DNA of 64,000 nt, taken from contig NZ_LNXY01000027.1 of NCBI RefSeq assembly GCF_001467585.1, forward strand, positions 665,342 through 729,341, read 5' to 3'. The notes under the pieces were generated by a model. It saw nothing but the letters and a program-made list of their open reading frames with translations. It did no database searches and was not told where the DNA came from. Of the stretch, positions 57,206 through 64,000 are shown piece after piece. Every line of letters begins with the position of its first letter. Position 1 is the stretch's first letter. Position numbers and translations under genes: made by a program. This DNA comes from Legionella drozanskii LLAP-1 (lineage in GTDB: Bacteria > Pseudomonadota > Gammaproteobacteria > Legionellales > Legionellaceae).

Positions 57206-57970
57206 TCATATAAACTCAAACCGAGCCAATAAAGGCACATGATCTGACAACATCCGCCAGGGCTTTCCTTGCAGACACTGAACATCAGCAACTTCCATTC
57301 CTCGATAATAAATACGGTCAACGCAAAATGCTGGTTTGATTGCGGGAAAAGAACGAGCATGCCGTCCTTCTAAGCTAAAAAAGGCTTCTTTAATACCTAA
57401 TTCATCAGCCAAAATTGACGACAAATGGTGACGCCAATCATTAAAATCACCCGCCATTAATAATGGTTCATGTTCAGGCACCGCTTCAGCGATTCGCTGG
57501 ATTAGAGCTCGACATTGCGAGATTCGCTCGGCTTTGAATAAACCCAGATGCACACACAGTAAATGCACGGTGATTGGCGTTGCTTCTTCAACTTTTATTT
57601 GGCCATGCAAGATAGATCGTGAAGCACGATTCATGGAAGATAAATTAATATTCTCAAACCGATCAAAGGCGAACTTACTTAAAATGGCATTGCCATGATG
57701 ACCTGATTGATAAATCGCATTTTTTGCATAAAGGAAATGGGGCCAAATTTTTTCTGCAATATATTCAAATTGCGGTAAATCAGGCCAAGCATTGATCCGT
57801 TTTTCTCGGCGGCGGTGCTCTCCTTGCACTTCTTGCAGAAAAACAAAATCAGGATTTAGACTAGATAAAGCCTCTCGCATCTCTGGTAATAAAAAGCGAA
57901 CCTTGCCAAGGCCGAATCCCTTATGAATATTATAAGTTATCAGAGATAGGCTGCGTCGCGATTGCTGCAT
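57206..57970 (-). CDS. Endonuclease/exonuclease/phosphatase-family protein
   Basis: A 254-residue metal-dependent EEP fold. Motifs are LITYNIHKG (N-terminal Asn), FLQEVQG with the metal Glu, LLMAGDFNDWRHH (Asp/Asn), DRIYYRG and the catalytic SDHVPLLARF at the C-terminus. No signal peptide. The family includes DNases and lipid phosphatases, so substrate is open. Confidence 0.85.
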   Translation of the reverse strand: MQQSRRSLSLITYNIHKGFGLGKVRFLLPEMREALSSLNPDFVFLQEVQGEHRRREKRINAWPDLPQFEYIAEKIWPHFLYAKNAIYQSGHHGNAILSKFAFDRFENINLSSMNRASRSILHGQIKVEEATPITVHLLCVHLGLFKAERISQCRALIQRIAEAVPEHEPLLMAGDFNDWRHHLSSILADELGIKEAFFSLEGRHARSFPAIKPAFCVDRIYYRGMEVADVQCLQGKPWRMLSDHVPLLARFEFI

Positions 57971-58155
57971 ATCGTTAATAATTATGGGTTACATATCCTA
58001 GCATATCATTTTTTATTCATGTCTGTCGTCTTGAATGTTTAGCTCTGGAGCAAACTATGATCAAGCTAGTTCTTGACACCAAGCGCCAGTCCCGACGACA
58101 AAGCGCTTTAACATGAGTTATCATTTATAAATAATAGTCCATTACACCAATTATA

Positions 58156-59001
58156 ATGAATGCATCAACTATCGCTATCCCGGGATTTATTATCGCTTAT
58201 CGGACTTGGGGAGAGCCTGATTTACCGCCTCTTATTGCACTACATGGATGGCTTGATAATGCCAACTCCTTTGCTTTATTGGCCCCCTACTTAGCCAAAC
58301 AATTTCATATTGTCGCTATTGATTTACCTGGGCATGGTCTTTCATCTCATCTACCTGAAGGCTGTTATTACCATTTTACCGACGGTATTTTTAACATCCT
58401 CCAAATTACCAAAGCTTTAGATTTCAAGCGCTATCATTTACTAGGTCATTCCATGGGTGCTTGTTTAGCAAGTCTCATTGCAGGGGTTGTGCCTGAGCAA
58501 ATTCTTTCCATGGCTTTAATAGAGGCTCTGGGTCCTTTCGCTAATCCTGAAGAAGATTGCTGCGAACAATTGGCTAACTATGCTCGACAAACCTATAAAA
58601 CATTTGAGCAAGAAACAAAACCTTATCCATCAATGGAGTTAGCCATACAGGCTCGAGCGAAGCGTGGGTATTTAGCCCAAGAATATGTCTCTATTCTTGG
58701 CCAGCGTGGAGTTCAACGAAAAAACAATAGTTTTTATTGGCAACACGATAGGCGTTTGCTCATGTCAACTCCTTTGCGTCTGACTGAAAATCAAGTGTTA
58801 TCCTGTTTAAATAATATCCGCACAAAAAGCTGTTTAATCTGGGCTGATAAGGGTTTTGATTTCAATCAAGAAAGCATAAAACGGCGTGAGGCAGCAGTAA
58901 AAAATTTAGAGGTGTATCATCTTGAAGGGGGACATCACGTTCACATGGAACATCCAGACACTGTCGCGCAGTGCCTGGAAGAATTTTATAAAATACCCTA
59001 A
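58156..59001 (+). CDS. Alpha/beta-fold hydrolase
   Basis: 281 residues with IALHGWLDNANSFALL (oxyanion region), nucleophile elbow LLGHSMGAC and catalytic His in GGHHVHMEHP. Resembles the minus-strand hydrolase at 6727 along its length, so the two are paralogs. Related to serine hydrolase-like (SERHL) proteins. Its last 4 bp overlap the end of convergent proA. Substrate unknown. Confidence 0.85.
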   Translation: MNASTIAIPGFIIAYRTWGEPDLPPLIALHGWLDNANSFALLAPYLAKQFHIVAIDLPGHGLSSHLPEGCYYHFTDGIFNILQITKALDFKRYHLLGHSMGACLASLIAGVVPEQILSMALIEALGPFANPEEDCCEQLANYARQTYKTFEQETKPYPSMELAIQARAKRGYLAQEYVSILGQRGVQRKNNSFYWQHDRRLLMSTPLRLTENQVLSCLNNIRTKSCLIWADKGFDFNQESIKRREAAVKNLEVYHLEGGHHVHMEHPDTVAQCLEEFYKIP

Positions 59002-60644
59002 CCGATATCTGTACAAGAACTATAGTTAACAGCAACAGCGTCCAGCGATTTTTTCACATCATCAACTGAAAAACCTAGATCGTGTGTCGCATGAAGCACC
59101 CCACAACCTGCTTCATCAAAGGTTGTATAAGGACTCCAATAATCCATGTTTGCTTTCACCATGACATCAAACGATTTTCGTGGGTTCCAATTCGTGGTGG
59201 TTGATATTAAATAATACAGTCGATTAAAAACACCACTGGAGTAATGCACATCCAATCCATCATAATACTGATCAGTTGAATCAATGGAAAGCCCATCTCG
59301 GCTAGGATGATCCATGTAACGCAGCGGTTCATCAGACTTCATGATTTCTTCACCAATTAACCAACTGTTTTTACCAGTAGAGTAGAACTCGGCTGCTTGA
59401 GCAGCCATATCTGAAAACGACTCATTCAAACCACCAGAATGCCCTGTATACACAAGATTTGAATGTTGCTCAGTAAATCCATGACTAATTTCATGCGCAC
59501 CAATTCCTAAAGAAACTAAAGGATATAAGCTAGAATCCCCATCCCCAAAAGTCATTTGCTTACCATCCCAATAGGCATTATCGTAGCCCTCACCATAATG
59601 AACTCGCATTACTAGCTGCATTGGCTTCCCTCTTTTGGATAGCACTTCAACATCATACCAATCATGGTACATATGTTTAATGACATAGCCCGAGTATAAG
59701 GCGTCATTCGTGGGCGAGAAGGCTCCATTTTCTCTGTCATAGCCATCGCCCTTGTAACCCATCCAAAAAGTGAGCGGATTCGTTTCCTGAGATTTTTTGC
59801 ACTTAAATTTCATTGCCCCATTCAAAGAAACATATTTATGGTGCATGTCAACAACCTTAACTGAATTATTTTCCATGTAGCAGTTTTTCAGCAATCGATC
59901 ATAGGTTACATCCAATAAAGGATAGTCCTTACCAAAGAGATATTGACTCGTTTTAGTGTTTCCTCCATAACCCATCCCTTTCACTGGAATACGCAGCGGG
60001 TTGTTGAGCTCATTGAGTTGCGCTGTTTTAATATCATTCCACTGCATAAACGGTTTATAGGTTTTTGCATCAATAATTGCCGTAGGTCTTTCAGGTATTT
60101 GATGATCATGACGAATATAAACACTCACCCGATAAGCCCAATGAGCCTGATGTTGTTTATCAATATAAACAACAGGAGTCACATGCTCTTCACTCAGATC
60201 CATATCGGCATATTGTGCTTTAAATTGTTGCAATGCGAGAGGTGCATTTTTAACAAAATCAGCGATTGGCTGACCTAATTCAGTTTGTAAACCACGATAT
60301 AAAGTACCATTCATCCATACATTATCCTGCGCAGTCAACAAATGATTTGCGGTATTCTTGGTATGCATAATGGCATAACCGCCAAAGACCTCAAACCCCA
60401 AATATTCTTGTTGCATACGAATATGGGTAATTTGGTTCTTATCCGTCCGCTGTTGGATAAATTGCAAAGTATCTGGGGAAACCACAGAAGTTTGCATCAT
60501 ACCCGGTAAAGCGAGTTGAAATTGCAGTTGAATCGCTTTAAACGATTGTTGCTGCAGAGGTACTGGTTCAGCTGCTTGCGCATTTGTAACCATAGATAAC
60601 GCTAAACTAGCCGCTAAGGTCGATAAATAGGAATTTGATTGCAT
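58998..60644 (-). CDS. proA: Secreted zinc metalloproteinase ProA/Msp (M4 family)
   Basis: Major secreted protease of Legionella, a thermolysin relative exported by type II secretion. The 548-residue preproprotein has a signal peptide (about 1-24), a propeptide (to about 205) and the catalytic domain with HEISH (384-388), Glu408 in GGLNESFSD and the second active-site His near 467 (DVHYSSGVF). Two Cys near the C-terminus may form a disulfide. AGGAGAAA precedes the ATG. Length is close to L. pneumophila ProA. Confidence 0.93.
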   Translation of the reverse strand: MQSNSYLSTLAASLALSMVTNAQAAEPVPLQQQSFKAIQLQFQLALPGMMQTSVVSPDTLQFIQQRTDKNQITHIRMQQEYLGFEVFGGYAIMHTKNTANHLLTAQDNVWMNGTLYRGLQTELGQPIADFVKNAPLALQQFKAQYADMDLSEEHVTPVVYIDKQHQAHWAYRVSVYIRHDHQIPERPTAIIDAKTYKPFMQWNDIKTAQLNELNNPLRIPVKGMGYGGNTKTSQYLFGKDYPLLDVTYDRLLKNCYMENNSVKVVDMHHKYVSLNGAMKFKCKKSQETNPLTFWMGYKGDGYDRENGAFSPTNDALYSGYVIKHMYHDWYDVEVLSKRGKPMQLVMRVHYGEGYDNAYWDGKQMTFGDGDSSLYPLVSLGIGAHEISHGFTEQHSNLVYTGHSGGLNESFSDMAAQAAEFYSTGKNSWLIGEEIMKSDEPLRYMDHPSRDGLSIDSTDQYYDGLDVHYSSGVFNRLYYLISTTTNWNPRKSFDVMVKANMDYWSPYTTFDEAGCGVLHATHDLGFSVDDVKKSLDAVAVNYSSCTDIG

Positions 60645-61052
60645 TAAACTTTCTCCTTAATATGCATGTGGCAAACTCTTCCGGGAGTGGCCCAGTTGTA
60701 CTACCTGTTCGGCTAAACCAGTACAATACAGCAACAAAAAGAGGCCCATGTTGATTTTTAGCGCAAAAAATACAGCGCGTGCTAAGCCTTAGGAGACAAT
60801 CTACGCGTATTTGCACTATTAAAATCAAACAAATGGGACTATTCTTGTTGGATTGAACCAGCCCACTACATCCAATGTTATGTAAAGCCTGGTAACAACA
60901 TAATTGGAACTTACCCGTTGAGTTTGAATTCCCGAATTTAAGGCAAGCAATTATCCTGAGGTTGGCCTTACCTAAAATTCGCGATGCAATCCTACAGGTA
61001 TTTTACAAACTAGCATAGTTTTTCTTTTATTTGAACTTTCAATTTGATCTTT
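60645..61052. other. Intergenic region upstream of proA and tsaC, no supported gene
   Basis: About 410 bp between divergent genes. It must hold the proA promoter and leader. I see no ORF, tRNA or convincing operator; several short GC-rich inverted pieces exist near 60670-60710. Confidence 0.5.
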
Positions 61053-61081
61053 TTGACGAATAAAGAGGTTAACTATTTAAT
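61053..61081 (+). promoter_or_regulatory. Probable sigma-70 promoter of the Sua5-type tsaC gene
   Basis: TTGACG, 17-bp spacer, TTTAAT, ending 43 bp before the ATG. Prediction by eye. Confidence 0.5.
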
Positions 61082-61124
61082 TTTTATGCATAAATTTTTA
61101 TTCTAATCACGAAATTGGAGCAAT

Positions 61125-62081
61125 ATGAGTACCATCACAACCAATATTGAATTAGCTATTTCTGAATTAAGTCAAGGCAATATTGTGGCTATACCCACCG
61201 AAACAGTCTATGGTCTTGCAGGAAATGCTGAAGATGAACAAGCTATTCGAAAAATTTATGCAATGAAAAATAGACCTTTGAATCATCCTTTAATAATGCA
61301 TGTGGCCGAGGGTTGGGATTTATCTCGATGGGTTGACAATATTCCTGATTATGCTCAGATTTTAATGAAAAATTTCTGGCCTGGCCCTCTTACACTGGTA
61401 ATGAAGTCTAAAGCAGGTGGTTTTTGCCCACTGATAACAGGAGGCCAAGATACCATTGCCCTGCGTTGTCCTAAGCACCCCCTAGCACAGACGCTTTTAC
61501 AAAAACTTGGCTTTCCATTAGTCGCTCCTTCAGCCAATCCTTTTGGAAAAATTAGCCCAACCACCGCTGAACATGTTCAACACAGCTTTAAGCAAGAGGA
61601 ACTTTTAATTCTTGACGGCGGACGCAGCCAAGTAGGCATTGAATCAACGATTGTGGCTGCTATTCAACCTGAGGGATATGAAATTCTACGTCATGGTTCC
61701 ATCGATGAATTGCAAATTAACGCCGTTTTATCTACAAAACAATTAAAAATCGCAAGCCAGCTTAGAGCGCCTGGTCGCTTAGCTAGCCATTATCAACCCG
61801 AAAAACCTCTCTATTGCTTTCTTGACAGCACCGCAATAAAGCAATTTTGTCAACAAACACCCGATCCTGTTTATGTGATTTCCTTTTCTAAAATACCAGA
61901 GATAGTCAGCAACTTGTCTTATCAGCTACCCGATTCGCCCGAGAAAGCCGCTTTTGAACTGTACCATCAACTTCGACAGGCCGATAAGTCAAAAGCCAAA
62001 TTAATTGCAATTGAGTTACCACCAGAAGCAGAACAATGGCTAGGAATTAGGGAACGTATTTTAAAGGCAGGGTATCGCTAA
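61125..62081 (+). CDS. L-threonylcarbamoyladenylate synthase, Sua5 type
   Basis: Makes threonylcarbamoyl-AMP for the t6A37 tRNA modification. The 318 residues exceed the approximately 190 of short TsaC and fit the two-domain Sua5 form: YrdC domain (about 5-205; IPTETVYGLAGNA, KNRPLNHPL, SANPFGKISPT) plus a C-terminal Sua5 domain from about residue 215 (linker APGRLASHYQPEKPL). GGAG lies 6 bp before the ATG. Confidence 0.92.
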   Translation: MSTITTNIELAISELSQGNIVAIPTETVYGLAGNAEDEQAIRKIYAMKNRPLNHPLIMHVAEGWDLSRWVDNIPDYAQILMKNFWPGPLTLVMKSKAGGFCPLITGGQDTIALRCPKHPLAQTLLQKLGFPLVAPSANPFGKISPTTAEHVQHSFKQEELLILDGGRSQVGIESTIVAAIQPEGYEILRHGSIDELQINAVLSTKQLKIASQLRAPGRLASHYQPEKPLYCFLDSTAIKQFCQQTPDPVYVISFSKIPEIVSNLSYQLPDSPEKAAFELYHQLRQADKSKAKLIAIELPPEAEQWLGIRERILKAGYR

Positions 62082-62532
62082 ACTAATGTAGGATGTGCTT
62101 TGGTACAAATCCGTCAGGTTGAGGGGATTTCCCTCTCCTCAACCCTCTCCTGCGAAAAACATAATCCTACTCGTCAATTTGATTCACTTCCTCACCCGCG
62201 CAAGGAATCTGAATAATTGCATCATGCTTATCGCGGGAAAGGGCTAATAGATAGCTGAGAAACCTCAGAGTTCTAACAGGTAGTTTTTAGCCTACAAGAT
62301 TGAGAATATTTGTTACGTACATTATGAAAATAAACTCTATCCCCTGTTTTTTTATGAAAAGATAGCCTAATCAAATTTGGAAGGGATCTCCGTTTTTTTC
62401 CGCTAAAAAATATTAATTAAGATGATCTATGAAACTTCCGGCTATCATGCTGAGATCATGCCGAGATCATCGTACATCTAGACATTATTGCAAAGATCAG
62501 GCAGAATCCGAGGAATTTGGGTAAACCAGTAT
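62082..62532. other. 450-bp gap with a hairpin, no supported gene
   Basis: Contains a 7-bp stem GTTGAGG/CCTCAAC (62118-62143) just after tsaC without T-run, probably a weak terminator. The remaining sequence is AT-rich and presumably carries the aroQ-accB-accC promoter. Not otherwise interpretable. Confidence 0.5.
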
Positions 62533-62973
62533 ATGATGAAAAAAATACTTGTTCTGCACGGGCCAAATTTGAATCGTCTTGGAATACGCGAGCCTTCAGT
62601 CTATGGCTCAACAACTCTCGAAGAAGTCAATGCATTTCTTAGGAAAGAAGCTAAAGAGGCAGGCTTTGAACTGAACTCTAAACAAAGTAACTCCGAAGCG
62701 GAGATTATTGATATTATTCACCAAGCGATTGATAATAAAATAGATTATTTTATTATCAATCCCGCAGCGTTTACCCATACTAGCATTGCTATTCGTGATG
62801 CTTTAACTGCTGTAGCTATTCCCTTTATTGAGGTTCACATCAGCAACATTTATGCGCGCGAAGTGTTTCGTCATCATTCTTACTTTTCTGACATTGCCCG
62901 AGGGGTAATTTGTGGGCTTGGTGTTAAGGGTTATTCCTTGGCATTGCAAGCAATCATAGAAGAATTTAATTAA
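62533..62973 (+). CDS. aroQ: 3-dehydroquinate dehydratase, type II
   Basis: Third step of the shikimate pathway. The protein begins (M)[16 protein letters not shown], the family start, with the active-site [16 protein letters not shown] and FIEVHISN loops; 146 residues from 62533 (an ATG at 62536 is equally possible). Upstream in-frame codons from 62488 are not family-like. aroQ-accB-accC is a common gammaproteobacterial order. Confidence 0.96.
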   Translation: MMKKILVLHGPNLNRLGIREPSVYGSTTLEEVNAFLRKEAKEAGFELNSKQSNSEAEIIDIIHQAIDNKIDYFIINPAAFTHTSIAIRDALTAVAIPFIEVHISNIYAREVFRHHSYFSDIARGVICGLGVKGYSLALQAIIEEFN

Positions 62974-62989
62974 TAGAGAGTTATTATCG

Positions 62990-63457
62990 ATGGATATTCG
63001 TAAAATTAAAAAATTGATCGAATTACTTGAGGAAACAGGGATTTCTGAAATTGAAATCAAAGAGGGCGAAGAGTCAGTTCGTTTAAGCCGTCACCATTAC
63101 ACGATGGAAGCACCTGCTCAAATGCGTTATGCAGTGCCCCAACCTGCGTCACACCCGGCAGTAGCTCAGGTCGTTGCTCCCGCAGAAAGTTCAGAGACTA
63201 AAAGTGGAACAGGCAAAAACGGCCATAAAGTACGCTCGCCAATGGTAGGAACCATGTACACTTCGCCCTCACCTGACGCACCGCCTTTTGTCACCATTGG
63301 TCAAAATGTGAAAGTGGGTGATACCTTATGTATTGTCGAAGCCATGAAGATGTTTAACGAAATTGAAGCAGATCGCACCGGTAAAGTGGTGGATGTTTTA
63401 GTCGCTAATGGTGATCCGATTGAATATGATCAACCCCTATTTATTATCGAAGAATAA
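62990..63457 (+). CDS. accB: Biotin carboxyl carrier protein of acetyl-CoA carboxylase
   Basis: 155 residues: N-terminal helical region, a Pro/Ala-rich linker (about 45-75) and the biotinyl domain with the thumb (SPSPDAPPF) and biotinylated Lys120 in [12 protein letters not shown]. Starts 16 bp after aroQ and ends 11 bp before accC. Confidence 0.97.
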   Translation: MDIRKIKKLIELLEETGISEIEIKEGEESVRLSRHHYTMEAPAQMRYAVPQPASHPAVAQVVAPAESSETKSGTGKNGHKVRSPMVGTMYTSPSPDAPPFVTIGQNVKVGDTLCIVEAMKMFNEIEADRTGKVVDVLVANGDPIEYDQPLFIIEE

Positions 63458-63468
63458 AGGGTATATTA

Positions 63469-64000
63469 ATGCTCAATAAAATTGTTATCGCCAACCGTGG
63501 CGAAATTGCACTTCGTATATTACGGGCTTGTAAAGAATTAGGCATTCAAACGGTGGCCGTGCATTCGGATGTGGATAAAGATTTATTACACGTCCGACTA
63601 GCCGACGAAACTGTTTGCATCGGTCCTGCGAGCTCGCAAAAAAGTTATTTAAACATTCCAGCCATTATTTCCGCTGCGGAAATCACTGATGCAGTCGCTA
63701 TTCATCCTGGCTATGGATTCTTAGCAGAAAATGCTGATTTTGCTGATATTGTTGAGCAAAGCGGTTTCCGTTTTATCGGCCCAAGAGGCGATACCATTCG
63801 TTTGATGGGAGATAAAGTCTCTGCTATTGCAGCCATGAAAAGAGCCGGCGTACCTTGCGTTCCAGGCTCTGATGGTCCCTTACTTGATGATGATAACCAC
63901 AATCTCGAGTTAGCTCGGCGTATTGGTTTTCCAGTCATCATTAAAGCGGCTGGCGGCGGCGGCGGTCGGGGTATGCGAGTTGTCCATAACGAGGCAAACT
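63469..64000 (+). CDS. accC: Biotin carboxylase subunit of acetyl-CoA carboxylase (partial, right edge)
   Basis: Carboxylates biotin on AccB using bicarbonate and ATP. The first 177 codons are in the window: [40 protein letters not shown] and the ATP-grasp glycine loop [14 protein letters not shown] at the edge. About 270 residues lie outside. Co-transcribed with accB. Confidence 0.97.
   Translation, partial: MLNKIVIANRGEIALRILRACKELGIQTVAVHSDVDKDLLHVRLADETVCIGPASSQKSYLNIPAIISAAEITDAVAIHPGYGFLAENADFADIVEQSGFRFIGPRGDTIRLMGDKVSAIAAMKRAGVPCVPGSDGPLLDDDNHNLELARRIGFPVIIKAAGGGGGRGMRVVHNEAN

Noticed and set aside
63711-63941. 76-codon minus-strand frame at the right edge
   Set aside because: Antisense of accC, which is unambiguous from its N-terminal motifs.

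Overview
The window comes from an AT-rich gammaproteobacterial chromosome, almost certainly a Legionella or a close relative. The support is a ProA/Msp-type M4 zinc metalloproteinase, a solitary IcmC/DotE/DotV-family protein of the Dot/Icm type IVB secretion system, a PmrA-box-like tandem site, and a scatter of eukaryotic-like effector-type genes (calpain-like protease, Rab-like GTPase, ankyrin protein) between housekeeping operons. No plasmid, phage, CRISPR array or complete insertion sequence was seen. Species cannot be fixed from the sequence alone.

Layout. 1-3.2 kb: rplU-rpmA (minus) divergent from rplY-pth-ychF (plus). 3.3-15 kb: an accessory stretch with a Rab-like GTPase carrying a membrane hairpin, a PAS/LuxR regulator, an exported avidin-family protein, a small exported protein, a YdcF-type protein, an alpha/beta hydrolase, a beta-carbonic anhydrase with a long extra C-terminus, a calpain-like protease, a diguanylate cyclase, ispB, tRNA-Pro(CGG), a repeat/membrane-hairpin protein and an acidic-tailed protein behind a PmrA-like box. 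15.3-25 kb: a minus-strand envelope cluster uppS-cdsA-rseP-bamA-skp-lpxD-fabZ-lpxA, ending in serS. 25-29.5 kb: a GNAT protein, an unrecognised 414-residue protein, an RhlE-type helicase and a DUF4169 protein. 29.6-38.7 kb: a stand-alone second EF-G (fusA2), gpmI-envC-like-ctpA, a secreted adenosine deaminase and a hydrolase. 38.8-44.9 kb: hflK-hflC-DUF2065-purA, an ankyrin protein and trmB. 45-54 kb: rpmB-rpmG, rpoN-hpf, a MITE-like element, ptsN, a two-gene block (FAD oxidase/methyltransferase fusion plus partner), an HPr-like gene and pssA. 54-64 kb: DUF3579, dotV, ferredoxin reductase, class I aldolase, a nuclease-family protein, a second hydrolase, proA, Sua5-type tsaC, then aroQ-accB-accC running off the end.

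Functional themes. The envelope block covers undecaprenyl carrier synthesis, phospholipid activation, site-2 proteolysis, outer-membrane protein assembly and the acyltransfer steps of lipid A. rpoN, ptsN and the HPr-like gene are the pieces of a nitrogen-PTS module, here split by a repeat element and by the fusion-gene block. The accessory genes are mostly monocistronic, lie between conserved operons, and several have membrane hairpins or polar, Glu-rich C-termini, which fits Dot/Icm substrates. That role is inferred, not shown.

Most worth a second look: (1) the avidin-family protein that keeps the fold signatures but has lost several biotin contacts; (2) the FAD-oxidase/methyltransferase fusion with its co-transcribed partner, between ptsN and the HPr gene; (3) the calpain-like protease with an intact Cys/His/Asn triad; (4) the roughly 300-bp inverted-repeat element whose ends match a palindrome family found elsewhere in the window.
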